A DNA stretch of 64,000 bases from Pseudomonas fluorescens (lineage in GTDB: Bacteria; Pseudomonadota; Gammaproteobacteria; Pseudomonadales; Pseudomonadaceae). The notes below the pieces were generated by a model that searched no databases, had not been told where the DNA came from, and saw only the letters and a program-made list of their open reading frames with translations. Within the stretch, counting starts at the first letter, position 1; each line of letters starts with the position of its first letter. A program made the position numbers and the translations under genes. The stretch spans positions 5,530,501 through 5,594,500 of the forward strand of contig NZ_CP015225.1 in NCBI RefSeq assembly GCF_001623525.1. Reading direction: 5' to 3'. Shown here in pieces: positions 31,822 through 41,033 of this stretch.

Positions 31822-32589
31822 ATGTGGTGGCCAGGGACTCTGATTGGAGCCGGGGCGGGCTTTGCCATAGCCAACATTCCGGGGGCCATGCTTGGTGCGT
31901 TATTAGGACAAGCGTTGGATAGGCGCCTAAACGTGCAAAGCTGGGAGCAGCTTCGTGAGCGTCTGGGCGGGCGCCCAGCATTGCGCAACGATGAATTGTT
32001 GTTTGTGTTGCTGGGGCGTTTGGCGAAAAGCGATGGGCGTGTGGTCGACGGTCACATCCAACAGGCTCGCCAGGAAATGCGAGCCCTGGACCTGAGCGAA
32101 TCGGCGCAACGCCGGGCCATCGCTGCATTCAACCGGGGCAAGTCTGGAGATGTCCGCCTACGTGGTTATCTGCGCCGTCTCAGCACCCAGCCGCATGCGG
32201 CGGAAGGCGTGCTGCGGGCCTGCTGGCGAATGGTTTGGGCTGATGGCAAGGCGGGCGTCGGCGAGCGTGAATTGATTGCCCGGTGGGGCAAGTGGCTGGG
32301 CTGGACCCAGCAACAGGTCCAGGCATTGGCCAGCGATTACGAACCGCACAAACTGTCGCTGCCCAGCAGTGGGGTGACGTATCAGGAGGCGTTGCGTTTG
32401 CTGGGCGTTTCCGCCACGAGCGAACCGTCACAGATCAAGCGCGCTTACCGACGCCTGCTCAGTCGCCACCATCCGGACAAGATTGCCGGTAGCGGGGCAA
32501 CGCCCTTGCAGGTGCGTGAAGCCACTGACAGGACTCGGGAGTTGCACAACGCCTATCGCTTGATACGGGAACGGCGGAATTTCCGGTAG
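31822..32589 (+). CDS. djlA: DnaJ-like membrane co-chaperone DjlA
   Basis: 255 residues. An N-terminal membrane segment with glycine spacing (MWWPGTLIGAGAGFAIANIP) precedes a TerB-like helical domain (about 45-170). A C-terminal J domain (about 185-255) carries the HHPDK motif. It stimulates the ATPase of DnaK from the inner membrane. It follows murU after one base, so is probably cotranscribed. Confidence 0.94.
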   Translation: MWWPGTLIGAGAGFAIANIPGAMLGALLGQALDRRLNVQSWEQLRERLGGRPALRNDELLFVLLGRLAKSDGRVVDGHIQQARQEMRALDLSESAQRRAIAAFNRGKSGDVRLRGYLRRLSTQPHAAEGVLRACWRMVWADGKAGVGERELIARWGKWLGWTQQQVQALASDYEPHKLSLPSSGVTYQEALRLLGVSATSEPSQIKRAYRRLLSRHHPDKIAGSGATPLQVREATDRTRELHNAYRLIRERRNFR

Positions 32590-32600
32590 CGCCACTATCC

Positions 32601-32728
32601 CCTGTGGCGAGGGAGCTTGCTCCCGTTCGGCTGCGCAGCAGTCGCAGTCCGGGTCTTTATGAAGAACCGCAGTGCTCGCTTTGGGGACCGCTTCGCGCTC
32701 CAGCGGGAGCAAGCTCCCTCGCCACAGG
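32601..32728. repeat. Paired inverted REP elements
   Basis: Two perfect 25-base inverted copies (32601-32625 and 32704-32728; cores GGGAGCTTGCTCCC and GGGAGCAAGCTCCC) face each other around about 80 bases. This is the BIME-like arrangement between the convergent djlA and DUF3530 genes. The flank type is GTGGCGAGG, a subgroup also seen at 39573-39686. Confidence 0.85.
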
Positions 32729-32761
32729 AGGGTGGGCGCCGACATCCCGAACGGGTCAGCC

Positions 32762-33754
32762 TTACTCCCCCGCCTTCTGCGGATTCAACCAACCCCGGAC
32801 CCGACGAAACAGCTGCTCCTGCTCCGCCGCCGGGTTCGGCAGGGCCTTGAGGGACACCTGGCTGAAGGTCGAGCCTTTCAAGCGTTTGCTCGCCTGCAAG
32901 CGCTCCAGCGCCGCGTTTCGATCCAGCGGCTTGTCCATGTAGAAAATGTCGGCGGTCGCCAGTTTCAAGGTCGAGGTCAGTTCGGCCAGGGCCGGCTTGG
33001 CGGTGGCCGGGGTCTGGGCGGCCACCATCACGAAGCGTTCGACTTGTGAGGGCTGCTTTTCACTCAAGTAGCGCGCTGCCCAATAGGCGCCAGTGCCATG
33101 GCCCAGCAGCACGATACGGCGTGCGCTTTGCTGTTCGGCGTAGGCCAGGGCTGCATCGATACGGGCGAAGATGCGCTCGGCGTCGGCCTTGGCATGTTCT
33201 TCATCGGTTTGGTCGACGACGGGATCTGTCGCATCGGCTTCGCCGCCTGCGGCCTGTTCGATCGGCGCCGCAGTGGTGGCGTCCGGTGTTGCGGCAGCGG
33301 TGTCGGTCGGCTTGGTCTCGGGCGGTGTTTCTACCACGCGCGGTGCAATGACGTCGCTTTGTAGGTCCGGCAGGGTGATACTCAGGCTGCTCCACTCAAC
33401 ATCGGGCAACTTTTTCCGCAAAGGGCCGATAGCTTGAGGCCAGTCAGCTGTTTCGCCGGCGCCGGGGATTATGATGACTGCGCCTCTGGGGTCGCCGGTA
33501 TTGGCTGGTTTCCACAGTGCCAGGAAGGCATCGCTGCCGGTCTGTAACTGTTGTTGTTCCTGGGCCGGGACTCTTCGTTCAAGTGCGGTCGCCTCTTCCT
33601 GGCTACGCTCGAGCAAGGGTTGGCGCTCGACGGGTTTTTCCTCGGCAGGTTGCTGCGCGGCGGGCGCCGTTTCGCTGGCCTGTACAGAAAAGGCACTTGG
33701 CAGGATCAGCGACAGGCACAATGCTGGCAACGCCAGGCGATAAACAGAGGGCAT
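32762..33754 (-). CDS. DUF3530 family protein, exported alpha/beta-hydrolase-like
   Basis: About 330 residues; the ATG at 33754 is preferred because GGA precedes it and MPSVYRLALPALCLSLILP then forms a signal peptide (an ATG four codons earlier is possible). The mature part has VIIIPGAGETADW (hydrolase-like oxyanion region) and IVLLGHGTGAYWAARYL, where the usual nucleophile motif GxSxG is GHGTG. The nucleophile Ser is therefore missing, and catalysis is doubtful. An acidic/Ala/Thr-rich insert lies around 145-185. Likely periplasmic, role unknown. Confidence 0.8.
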   Translation of the reverse strand: MPSVYRLALPALCLSLILPSAFSVQASETAPAAQQPAEEKPVERQPLLERSQEEATALERRVPAQEQQQLQTGSDAFLALWKPANTGDPRGAVIIIPGAGETADWPQAIGPLRKKLPDVEWSSLSITLPDLQSDVIAPRVVETPPETKPTDTAAATPDATTAAPIEQAAGGEADATDPVVDQTDEEHAKADAERIFARIDAALAYAEQQSARRIVLLGHGTGAYWAARYLSEKQPSQVERFVMVAAQTPATAKPALAELTSTLKLATADIFYMDKPLDRNAALERLQASKRLKGSTFSQVSLKALPNPAAEQEQLFRRVRGWLNPQKAGE

Positions 33755-33828
33755 TGGATATTCCATGACCAGAAGTATTTCCGGCAGCCTAATGGGTTGG
33801 TCAGTATTTGTCAGTGCATGAGATTTCG

Positions 33829-36225
33829 ATGATGCGTTTTTGCTGCCTGTGGGTTATCGGCTGTTTATGGCTTCCCTTGATGGCGTGGGCCGCGCCCGCG
33901 CCGTCGACGCATGGGGTGCAATTGAATGCGGGACAGCGCCAGTGGTTGGTGCAACATCCGCAATGGCGGGTCGGCCTGGTATTGCAGGCGCCCTATGCCC
34001 AATACGACCGGCGCCTGCAGCGTTTGTCCGGCACTAACGTCGAGTTGATGCAATGGCTGGGCAAGGCGTTGAACGTCGAGCTCACCTGGCGCAATTTCCA
34101 GGACCTGGCACAACTGGAAGCAGCGGTGCGCGCCGGCGAGGTGGACGTAGCTCCGGGCCTGACCCAATCCCCGGGCGGGCTCAAGCTCTGGCAATTTTCC
34201 GATCCCTATATGCGCGTGCCGCAACTGATCGTCGGCGCGCAGAAGGGCGCCGAAGGGGTTGAGTTGGAAAAACTCGACAGCCAGGCCCGGGTCGCGGTGC
34301 GCATGCCCAGCGCGACGGCCGATTACCTGCGCAGCAACTACCCGACGCTGAATCTGCAAGGTGTGCCGATGGAGCGCGAGGCCCTGCAATTATTGCTGAC
34401 CCAGCAGGCTCGATACGCGGTGGTCGACGAGGCACAGCTCGGGCGGTTGATGGTCGAGCCCGAATTCGCCGAGCTGGCGGTGGTGGGCGACATCGGCCTG
34501 CCGCAGTTGCTGCGGGTTGCCACACGCCGGGACTGGCCGGAACTGGCCGAGATCATCGACAGCGGTTTGCAGGCGATACCGGCCAAGGAGCTGGAGCAAT
34601 TGCACAGCCGTTGGCTCAAGCCAAAATATCCACGCCTGACCGAGACCCCGGGCTTCTGGCAGAACTTGACCCTATTGATTCTGGCCCTGCTGCTCAGCAG
34701 CGTCGCCATCGTGTTCTGGCAGCGCCGCCAGCAACGCGCACTGGAGCGTCGTCTGCGTGCCGCGAGGGAGGACATCGCCCAGCGTACGGCCAGCGAAGAA
34801 GCCTTGCGCCTGACGCAGTTTTCCATCGATCAAAGTACGGTCGGCATCCTCTGGGTCAATTGGGACAGTCACGTGCGTTATGCCAACCGAGCGGCTGAAA
34901 CCATGCTCGGCTATGCCTCGGGCGCCATCATCGACCGCCCCTTGATCGACTTCGAGCCGGGTTTGCACATGGATCGCTGGCTGAACCTGTGGAAGCGCGC
35001 CCGGGCCAGCGAAGATGGGCCGCAGAGTTTCGAAACCGAATGCGTGCGAGCCGATGGCAGCATCTTGCCGGCTGACGTTTCTCTGAGCTTCCTGCGCTTT
35101 CGCGACGCTGAATACCTGGTGGTCTACCTCAACGACGTGACCGAACGTCGACGTGCGCTGGCGGCGTTGCGCGAAAGCGAAGCACGGTTGCAAGGTATTG
35201 CCGCTAATGTGCCAGGCCTGGTCTTTCGCCTGGAGCGGGCGCCGGTGACCGGTCAGATCGACTTTGCCTACATCAGCGAAGGCAGCGAAAGCCTGGTGGG
35301 TTATTCCCCTGCAACCCTGGCCCGCAGCGACACCGGGTTGCGCAGCCTGGTGCACCCGCAGGACAAGGCCGATTACCACCGCACTCAGGACCAGGCGCTG
35401 GACACCGACAGTGACTGGTCATGGCAAGGCCGCATCCTGACCCGCGAAGGCCAGGAGCGCTGGGCCGAGATCAAAGCGATCACCCGCCGTCTCGAAGATG
35501 GCGCCTATGTCTGGGACGGAATCGTCTGGGATATCACCGAAAGCAAACGCATCGAACTGGAGCTGGCCAGCTCACGGGAACAGTTGCGCGAATTGTCAGC
35601 GCACCTGGAAAGTGTGCGGGAAGAGGAAAAGGCGCGCATTGCCCGGGAGGTCCACGACGAGCTGGGCCAGATGCTGACGGTGTTGAAGCTAGAAACATCC
35701 ATGTGTGAATTGGCCTACGCGCAACTCGACCCGGGCCTGCATGAGCGGCTTAATAGCATGAAGCGCCTGATCGCTCAGTTGTTCCAGTTGGTGCGGGACG
35801 TGGCAACGGCGCTCCGCCCGCCGATCCTGGATGCTGGCATTGCCTCGGCCATCGAATGGCAGGCTCGGCGTTTCGAGGCGCGTACGCAGATCCCATGCCT
35901 GGTGCAGGTGCCGGACAACCTGCCGGCCCTGAGCGACGCCAAGGCCATTGGTCTGTTCCGGATTCTCCAGGAAGCGCTGACCAACGTGATGCGCCATGCC
36001 CAAGCGCATACTGTAGAGCTGACGCTGGTTCAGGAGGGCGACGAATTGTGTCTGACCATCAGCGACGACGGTGTAGGATTTATTGCCGATACGAGTCGGC
36101 CAACCTCCTTTGGCCTGGTCGGCATGCGTGAACGGGTATTGATCATGGGCGGGCAGTTGACCCTGGAGAGTGAGCCGGGGGAGGGGACGACCCTGTCGGT
36201 GCGGGTGCCGTTGCATGAGGCCTGA
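33829..36225 (+). CDS. agtS: Sensor histidine kinase AgtS-like, with periplasmic amino-acid-binding domain
   Basis: 798 residues from the ATG at 33829. Order: signal peptide (1-22), an SBP_bac_3-type domain (QHPQWRVGLVLQAPYAQYD, about 35-275), a membrane helix (LTLLILALLLSSVAIVFW, about 282-300), two PAS domains (about 340-570), a HisKA_3 dimerisation helix with REVHDELGQML (phospho-His about 609) and a HATPase domain (EALTNVMRHAQ and DDGVGF). It pairs with the NarL-type regulator downstream. Position next to an AgtABCD-like transporter matches P. aeruginosa agtS, which controls uptake of GABA and 5-aminovalerate; the ligand here is inferred. Confidence 0.85.
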   Translation: MMRFCCLWVIGCLWLPLMAWAAPAPSTHGVQLNAGQRQWLVQHPQWRVGLVLQAPYAQYDRRLQRLSGTNVELMQWLGKALNVELTWRNFQDLAQLEAAVRAGEVDVAPGLTQSPGGLKLWQFSDPYMRVPQLIVGAQKGAEGVELEKLDSQARVAVRMPSATADYLRSNYPTLNLQGVPMEREALQLLLTQQARYAVVDEAQLGRLMVEPEFAELAVVGDIGLPQLLRVATRRDWPELAEIIDSGLQAIPAKELEQLHSRWLKPKYPRLTETPGFWQNLTLLILALLLSSVAIVFWQRRQQRALERRLRAAREDIAQRTASEEALRLTQFSIDQSTVGILWVNWDSHVRYANRAAETMLGYASGAIIDRPLIDFEPGLHMDRWLNLWKRARASEDGPQSFETECVRADGSILPADVSLSFLRFRDAEYLVVYLNDVTERRRALAALRESEARLQGIAANVPGLVFRLERAPVTGQIDFAYISEGSESLVGYSPATLARSDTGLRSLVHPQDKADYHRTQDQALDTDSDWSWQGRILTREGQERWAEIKAITRRLEDGAYVWDGIVWDITESKRIELELASSREQLRELSAHLESVREEEKARIAREVHDELGQMLTVLKLETSMCELAYAQLDPGLHERLNSMKRLIAQLFQLVRDVATALRPPILDAGIASAIEWQARRFEARTQIPCLVQVPDNLPALSDAKAIGLFRILQEALTNVMRHAQAHTVELTLVQEGDELCLTISDDGVGFIADTSRPTSFGLVGMRERVLIMGGQLTLESEPGEGTTLSVRVPLHEA

Positions 36226-36251
36226 TGGGGTGGGTTGCCTGGGCGGGCCCA

Positions 36252-36324
36252 ATCGCGAGCCAGCTCGCTCCCACATTGATTGAGATCTACACATACACCC
36301 TGTGGGAGCGAACTGGCTCGCGAT
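36252..36324. repeat. Paired inverted REP elements
   Basis: Two facing 24-base copies (36252-36275 and 36301-36324; cores GCGAGCCAGCTCGC and GAGCGAACTGGCTCGC) with one mismatch, placed between agtS and agtR. It splits a two-component pair and may lead to unequal message stability. Confidence 0.85.
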
Positions 36325-36350
36325 GAGGGATCCTGAATCTGGAGAACAAT

Positions 36351-36980
36351 GTGATCCGTGTACTGGTAGCCGAAGACCACACCATCGTCCGTGAAGGCAT
36401 CAAGCAACTGATCGGCCTGGCCAAGGATCTGGTGGTGGTAGGGGAGGCGAGCAATGGTGAGCAGTTGCTCGAAACCTTGCGGCATGTGCCCTGCGAAGTG
36501 GTGCTGCTGGACATTTCCATGCCCGGCGTCAACGGCCTGGAGGCGATCCCACGGATCCGGGCGCTGAACAATCCACCGGCCATCCTGGTGCTGTCGATGC
36601 ATGACGAAGCGCAAATGGCCGCCCGTGCCCTGAAGGTCGGCGCCGCCGGCTACGCGACCAAGGACAGCGATCCGGCCCTGCTGCTCATGGCGATTCGCAA
36701 GGTCGCGGCCGGCGGACGCTATATCGACCCGGACCTGGCCGACCGCATGGTCTTTGAAGTCGGCCTGACCGACACGCGACCGCTGCACTCGCTGCTGTCC
36801 GAGCGTGAATTCTCCGTCTTCGAACGCCTGGCCCAGGGCGCCAACGTCAACGACATCGCCCAGCAGCTGGCCCTGAGCAGCAAGACCATCAGTACCCATA
36901 AGGCGCGGCTGATGCAGAAGCTCAACATCACCTCATTGGCTGAATTGGTGAAGTATGCGATGGAGCACAAGTTGCTTTAA
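36351..36980 (+). CDS. agtR: NarL/FixJ-family response regulator AgtR-like
   Basis: 209 residues from a GTG (36351) with GGAGAA seven bases upstream. A receiver domain holds the phospho-acceptor Asp54 (VLLDISMPGVNG) and Lys at KDSD (about 104). A LuxR-type helix-turn-helix is at 148-205 (LSEREFSVFERLAQG...SSKTISTHKARLMQKLN). It should be phosphorylated by AgtS and activate the agtABCD operon 348 bases downstream. Confidence 0.88.
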   Translation: MIRVLVAEDHTIVREGIKQLIGLAKDLVVVGEASNGEQLLETLRHVPCEVVLLDISMPGVNGLEAIPRIRALNNPPAILVLSMHDEAQMAARALKVGAAGYATKDSDPALLLMAIRKVAAGGRYIDPDLADRMVFEVGLTDTRPLHSLLSEREFSVFERLAQGANVNDIAQQLALSSKTISTHKARLMQKLNITSLAELVKYAMEHKLL

Positions 36981-36997
36981 ATCCCACCGCTATGCCC

Positions 36998-37091
36998 CTT
37001 GTGGGAGCGAGCTTGCTCGCGATGGCGTCGGCACATTCAATATTGATGTCGGCTGATACTCCGCTATCGCGATCAAGCTCGCTCCCACAAG
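36998..37091. repeat. Paired inverted REP elements
   Basis: Facing 26-base copies at 36998-37023 and 37066-37091 (cores GTGGGAGCGAGCTTGC and GCTCGCTCCCAC) downstream of agtR. Confidence 0.85.
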
Positions 37092-37201
37092 GTTTTGTCT
37101 CGGCATATCCATTTGCGACACACCCCAACAGCGCTTTTCGCCCCTGCTTGCCGCTTGCCGCTCATCACTTGCCGCTGCACTTACCCAATCCCGCCATCCC
37201 T

Positions 37202-37217
37202 GTAGGGCAATCCCTAC
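37202..37217. promoter_or_regulatory. Inverted repeat upstream of agtA, possible AgtR site
   Basis: GTAGGG-CAAT-CCCTAC is perfectly symmetric and lies about 60 bases upstream of the candidate -35 of agtA. NarL-family regulators bind short inverted heptamers, so this is a reasonable operator candidate, by inference only. Confidence 0.35.
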
Positions 37218-37328
37218 CCCGACTCTTCCATCCGGCTGAGGTGATTCTCTCCTGCGCCCCGATTTGCGCAGGCCCCAGGCTCCACTAGGCTTGACTCACA
37301 AGCAGTCATCAATACAAAAGGTGCGGGT

Positions 37329-38453
37329 ATGAGCCAGGTCGATTCAAGCGCGGGGGCCAGTGATGTGCTGGTCAGCTTTCGTGGTGTGCAAAAGAGCTAC
37401 GACGGCGAGAACCTGATCGTCAAAGACCTCAACCTGGATATTCGCAAGGGCGAATTCCTGACCCTGCTCGGGCCTTCCGGCTCCGGCAAAACCACCAGCC
37501 TGATGATGCTCGCCGGGTTTGAGACCCCAACCGCCGGTGAGATCCTGCTGGCCGGGCGCTCGATCAATAACGTGCCACCGCACAAGCGCGACATCGGCAT
37601 GGTGTTCCAGAACTACGCCTTGTTCCCGCACATGACCGTCGCCGAGAACCTCGCGTTCCCGCTGACGGTGCGTGGCCTGAACAAGAGCGACGTGAGTGAT
37701 CGGGTCAAGCGCGTCTTGAGCATGGTCCAGCTGGACAGCTTCGCCCAACGCTACCCGGCGCAATTGTCCGGCGGCCAGCAACAACGGGTAGCCCTAGCCC
37801 GGGCGCTGGTGTTCGAACCGCAGTTGGTGTTGATGGACGAACCCCTGGGTGCGTTGGACAAGCAGCTGCGTGAACACATGCAGATGGAAATCAAGCATCT
37901 GCACCAGCGCCTCGGCGTCACCGTGGTGTACGTGACCCACGACCAGGGCGAAGCCTTGACCATGTCTGACCGCGTGGCGGTATTCCACCAAGGTGAGATC
38001 CAGCAGATCGCCCCACCGCGCACGCTCTATGAAGAGCCGAAAAACACCTTCGTCGCCAACTTCATCGGCGAAAACAACCGCCTCAATGGCCGCCTGCACA
38101 GCCAGACCGGCGACCGTTGCCTGGTGGAGTTGGGACGCGGTGAAAAGGTCGAGGCACTGGCGGTGAATGTCGGCAAGCCCGGCGAGCCGGTGACCCTGTC
38201 GATCCGTCCGGAACGGGTGAGCCTCAACGGCGTCAGCGAACAATGCGTCAACCGCTTCTCAGGGAGGGTGGCGGAATTCATCTATCTGGGCGACCACGTC
38301 CGGGTTCGCCTGGAAGTCTGCGGCAAGAATGACTTCTTCGTGAAACAGCCGATTGCCGAGCTCGATCCCGGGCTGGCCGTTGGCGACGTGGTTCCGCTTG
38401 GCTGGCAAGTCGAGCATGTGCGTGCGCTCGATCCCCTTCTAGAGGCGAATTGA
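37329..38453 (+). CDS. agtA: ABC transporter ATP-binding protein AgtA (polyamine/GABA type)
   Basis: 374 residues. Walker A GPSGSGKTT (48-56), signature LSGGQQQRVALARAL (about 144), Walker B LVLMDEPLGALD (about 165-176), H-loop VTHDQ, and a C-terminal TOBE domain with SIRPERV. It belongs to the PotA group and powers the AgtBCD importer. Ribosome site AAGGTGCGG. First gene of agtABCD. Confidence 0.9.
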   Translation: MSQVDSSAGASDVLVSFRGVQKSYDGENLIVKDLNLDIRKGEFLTLLGPSGSGKTTSLMMLAGFETPTAGEILLAGRSINNVPPHKRDIGMVFQNYALFPHMTVAENLAFPLTVRGLNKSDVSDRVKRVLSMVQLDSFAQRYPAQLSGGQQQRVALARALVFEPQLVLMDEPLGALDKQLREHMQMEIKHLHQRLGVTVVYVTHDQGEALTMSDRVAVFHQGEIQQIAPPRTLYEEPKNTFVANFIGENNRLNGRLHSQTGDRCLVELGRGEKVEALAVNVGKPGEPVTLSIRPERVSLNGVSEQCVNRFSGRVAEFIYLGDHVRVRLEVCGKNDFFVKQPIAELDPGLAVGDVVPLGWQVEHVRALDPLLEAN

Positions 38454-38502
38454 TCGCCCCCTGCTGTACCAACACCAACCCTGCACGTGGAGAGAACAAT
38501 AA

Positions 38503-39546
38503 ATGTTGAGATCCCTGAAGTTCACAGCCCTGACACTGGGCATGATGGGTGCGGCAAGCGCGATGGCGGCGGGCCCGGACCTGACCGTGGTGTCTTTCGG
38601 CGGGGCGAACAAGGCGGCTCAGGTCAAAGCCTTTTACGCACCGTGGGAAGCGGCCGGCAATGGCAAGATCGTGGCTGGCGAGTACAACGGCGAAATGGCC
38701 AAGGTCAAGGCCATGGTCGATACCAAGAGCGTTTCGTGGGATTTGGTAGAAGTCGAGTCCCCGGAATTGTCCCGTGGTTGTGACGAAGACATGTTCGAAC
38801 AACTCGATCCGGCCCTGTTCGGCAAGGCCGAAGACTACGTCAAGGGCGCCATCCAGCCTTGCGGCGTGGGCTTCTTCGTGTGGTCGACCGTGCTGGCCTA
38901 CAACGCCGACAAGCTCAAGACCGCGCCGACCAGTTGGGCGGATTTCTGGGACACCAAGCAATTCCCAGGCAAACGTGGCCTGCGCAAGGGCGCCAAGTAC
39001 ACGCTGGAATTCGCCTTGATGGCCGATGGCGTAGCGCCGAAAGACGTCTACAAAGTACTGGCTGGCAAAGACGGCCAGGATCGCGCCTTCAAGAAGCTCG
39101 ATGAGCTCAAGCCGAACATCCAGTGGTGGGAAGCTGGCGCCCAGCCGCCGCAGTACCTGGCTTCCGGTGACGTGGTCATGAGCTCGGCCTACAACGGCCG
39201 GATCGCCGCGGTACAAAAAGAAAGCAACCTGAAAGTGGTGTGGAACGGCGGTATCTACGACTTCGACGCTTGGGCCATCCCACGTGGCCTGGACAAGACC
39301 CGCGCCGAAGCGGCGAAGAAGTTCATCGCCTTCTCGGTGGCGCCGCAGCAGCAGAAGACCTATTCGGAAAACATCGCCTACGGTCCGGCCAATACCCAGG
39401 CTGTACCGTTGCTGGCCAAGGATGTCCTGAAGGACATGCCGACCACCCCGGAAAACATCGCCAACCAAGTGCAGATCGACGTCAGCTTCTGGGCTGACAA
39501 CGGTGAGCAACTGGAGCAGCGCTTCAACTCCTGGGCGGCCAAGTAA
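38503..39546 (+). CDS. agtB: Periplasmic substrate-binding protein AgtB
   Basis: 347 residues with a signal peptide cleaved after ASAMAA (about 23). A PotD-type SBP: VVSFGGANKAAQ, then WDLVEVESPELSRGCDEDMF and NTQAVPLL. It delivers substrate, in P. aeruginosa 4-aminobutyrate or 5-aminovalerate, to the AgtCD permeases. Two Cys (about 87 and 117) could form a disulfide. It is followed by a REP pair and a perfect hairpin before agtC, a pattern that usually keeps the SBP message in excess. Confidence 0.88.
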   Translation: MLRSLKFTALTLGMMGAASAMAAGPDLTVVSFGGANKAAQVKAFYAPWEAAGNGKIVAGEYNGEMAKVKAMVDTKSVSWDLVEVESPELSRGCDEDMFEQLDPALFGKAEDYVKGAIQPCGVGFFVWSTVLAYNADKLKTAPTSWADFWDTKQFPGKRGLRKGAKYTLEFALMADGVAPKDVYKVLAGKDGQDRAFKKLDELKPNIQWWEAGAQPPQYLASGDVVMSSAYNGRIAAVQKESNLKVVWNGGIYDFDAWAIPRGLDKTRAEAAKKFIAFSVAPQQQKTYSENIAYGPANTQAVPLLAKDVLKDMPTTPENIANQVQIDVSFWADNGEQLEQRFNSWAAK

Positions 39547-39572
39547 CCAAAGCGTCCATGGGTGAACGGGCT

Positions 39573-39686
39573 TTGTGGCGAGGGAGCTTGCTCCCGCTTG
39601 AGTGCGCAGCACTCACAAAATTGGCGTTGCCGACAAAATTTTGGGGCCGCTTCGCAGCCCAGCGCGAGCAAGCTCGCTCGCCACAA
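39573..39686. repeat. Paired inverted REP elements in agtB-agtC gap
   Basis: Facing copies at 39573-39598 and 39661-39686 (GTGGCGAGGGAGCTTG and GAGCAAGCTCGCTCGCCAC), about 26 bases each and diverged from one another, inside the transporter operon. Confidence 0.8.
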
Positions 39687-39719
39687 TGACTCGCTTGCAC
39701 AGGTTGCGGTTTCAAAAGA

Positions 39720-39743
39720 ACAGAGGCGGCCCGCCGCCTCTGT
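39720..39743 (+). promoter_or_regulatory. Perfect stem-loop upstream of agtC
   Basis: ACAGAGGCGG and CCGCCTCTGT flank a 4-base loop. There is no T-run after it, so it is more likely an RNA-stability or processing element than a terminator. Confidence 0.5.
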
Positions 39744-39772
39744 AACGATCAAAAAGATTCGCGGAGTTCGCC

Positions 39773-41020
39773 ATGGCTATCGCCGTTCCACTGAACGCGG
39801 GCACCAGCCCCACCCTCAAGCAACGGCTCAAGCATGCCGAGCGGATCAACCGCTGGAAGGCCCAGGCCTTGATCGCGCCGCTGGTGTTGTTTCTGTTGCT
39901 GGTGTTCCTGGTGCCGATCGTGGCGCTGCTGTTCAAAAGCGTCAGCAACCCGGAAGTGGTGGGCGCCATGCCTCGCACTGTCGCCGCCGTCGCTGCATGG
40001 GACGGACGCGGTTTGCCGGGCGAGCCGGTGTACAAGGCTGCCAGTGAAGACCTGGCCGAAGCCCGCAAGAATCAGACCTTGGGCGACTTGTCCAAGCGCC
40101 TGAACATGGAACTGGCCGGCTATCGCAGCCTGCTGACCAAGACCGCTCGGGCGTTGCCGTTTGCCACCGAGCCGGCTTCCTATAAAGAAGCCTTGGAAAA
40201 CCTCGATGAGCGTTGGGGCGACCCGGCGTACTGGCAGGTGATCCGCCGCAACACCAGCAACGTCACCCCGTATTACCTGCTGGCGGCCGTCGATCACCGC
40301 ATCGATGACCTCGGCGAACTGGCCCCAGCTACCCCCGACCAGGCGATTTACCTGGATATCTTCACTCGCACGTTCTGGATGGGCCTGGTGATCACCGCGA
40401 TCTGCCTGGTGCTGGCTTATCCGTTGGCCTACCTGCTGGCGAACCTGCCTTCGCGCCAGAGCAACCTGCTGATGATCCTGGTGCTGCTACCGTTCTGGAC
40501 CTCGATCCTGGTACGCGTCGCCGCATGGATCGTGCTGCTGCAGTCCGGTGGTCTGATTAACAGTGCGCTGATGGCCATGGGCGTCATCGATAAGCCCCTG
40601 GAGCTGGTGTTCAACCGCACCGGCGTATACATCTCCATGGTCCACATCCTGCTGCCGTTCATGATCCTGCCGATCTACAGCGTGATGAAGGGCATCTCGC
40701 CAACCTATATGCGTGCGGCGATTTCCCTGGGCTGTCACCCGTTCGCCAGTTTCTGGCGGGTGTACTTCCCGCAGACCTATGCCGGGGTCGGTGCCGGTTG
40801 CCTGTTGGTGTTCATCCTTGCCATCGGCTACTACATCACGCCGGCGCTGCTGGGCAGCCCGAACGATCAGATGGTCAGCTACTTCGTCGCGTTCTACACC
40901 AACACCAGCATCAACTGGGGCATGGCCACGGCGCTCGGCGGGCTGCTGTTGCTGGCGACCATCGTGCTTTATTTGATTTACAGCTGGCTGGTGGGCGCCA
41001 GTCGCCTGCGCCTGAGCTAA
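39773..41020 (+). CDS. agtC: ABC transporter permease AgtC
   Basis: 415 residues, longer than the typical PotB (about 280) because of a soluble insert (about 65-185) between the first helix (ALIAPLVLFLLLVFLVPIVALLF) and the rest. The BPD_transp_1 core has about five helices and the coupling loop EAA-like motif (MRAAISLGCHPFASFWRVYFPQT). Forms the inner-membrane channel with AgtD. Confidence 0.9.
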   Translation: MAIAVPLNAGTSPTLKQRLKHAERINRWKAQALIAPLVLFLLLVFLVPIVALLFKSVSNPEVVGAMPRTVAAVAAWDGRGLPGEPVYKAASEDLAEARKNQTLGDLSKRLNMELAGYRSLLTKTARALPFATEPASYKEALENLDERWGDPAYWQVIRRNTSNVTPYYLLAAVDHRIDDLGELAPATPDQAIYLDIFTRTFWMGLVITAICLVLAYPLAYLLANLPSRQSNLLMILVLLPFWTSILVRVAAWIVLLQSGGLINSALMAMGVIDKPLELVFNRTGVYISMVHILLPFMILPIYSVMKGISPTYMRAAISLGCHPFASFWRVYFPQTYAGVGAGCLLVFILAIGYYITPALLGSPNDQMVSYFVAFYTNTSINWGMATALGGLLLLATIVLYLIYSWLVGASRLRLS

Positions 41021-41033
41021 GGGGAGATCGAAA

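Larger units (their letters stand above)
36981..37328. other. agtR-agtA intergenic region
   Basis: Holds a REP pair (36998-37091), a decayed GCTTGCCGCTTGCCGCT repeat (37139-37180), a perfect inverted repeat (37202-37217) and a weak promoter candidate TTGCGC-16-TAGGCT (37264-37291). No gene is supported. Confidence 0.5.

Noticed and set aside
32601..32728. Repeats considered as a CRISPR array
   Set aside because: Only two facing copies with no regular spacers or cas genes; they are REP elements.
37291..37318. TTGACT-16-TACAAA as the agtA promoter
   Set aside because: Transcription would start at the ribosome site of agtA, leaving no room; TTGCGC-16-TAGGCT fits better.
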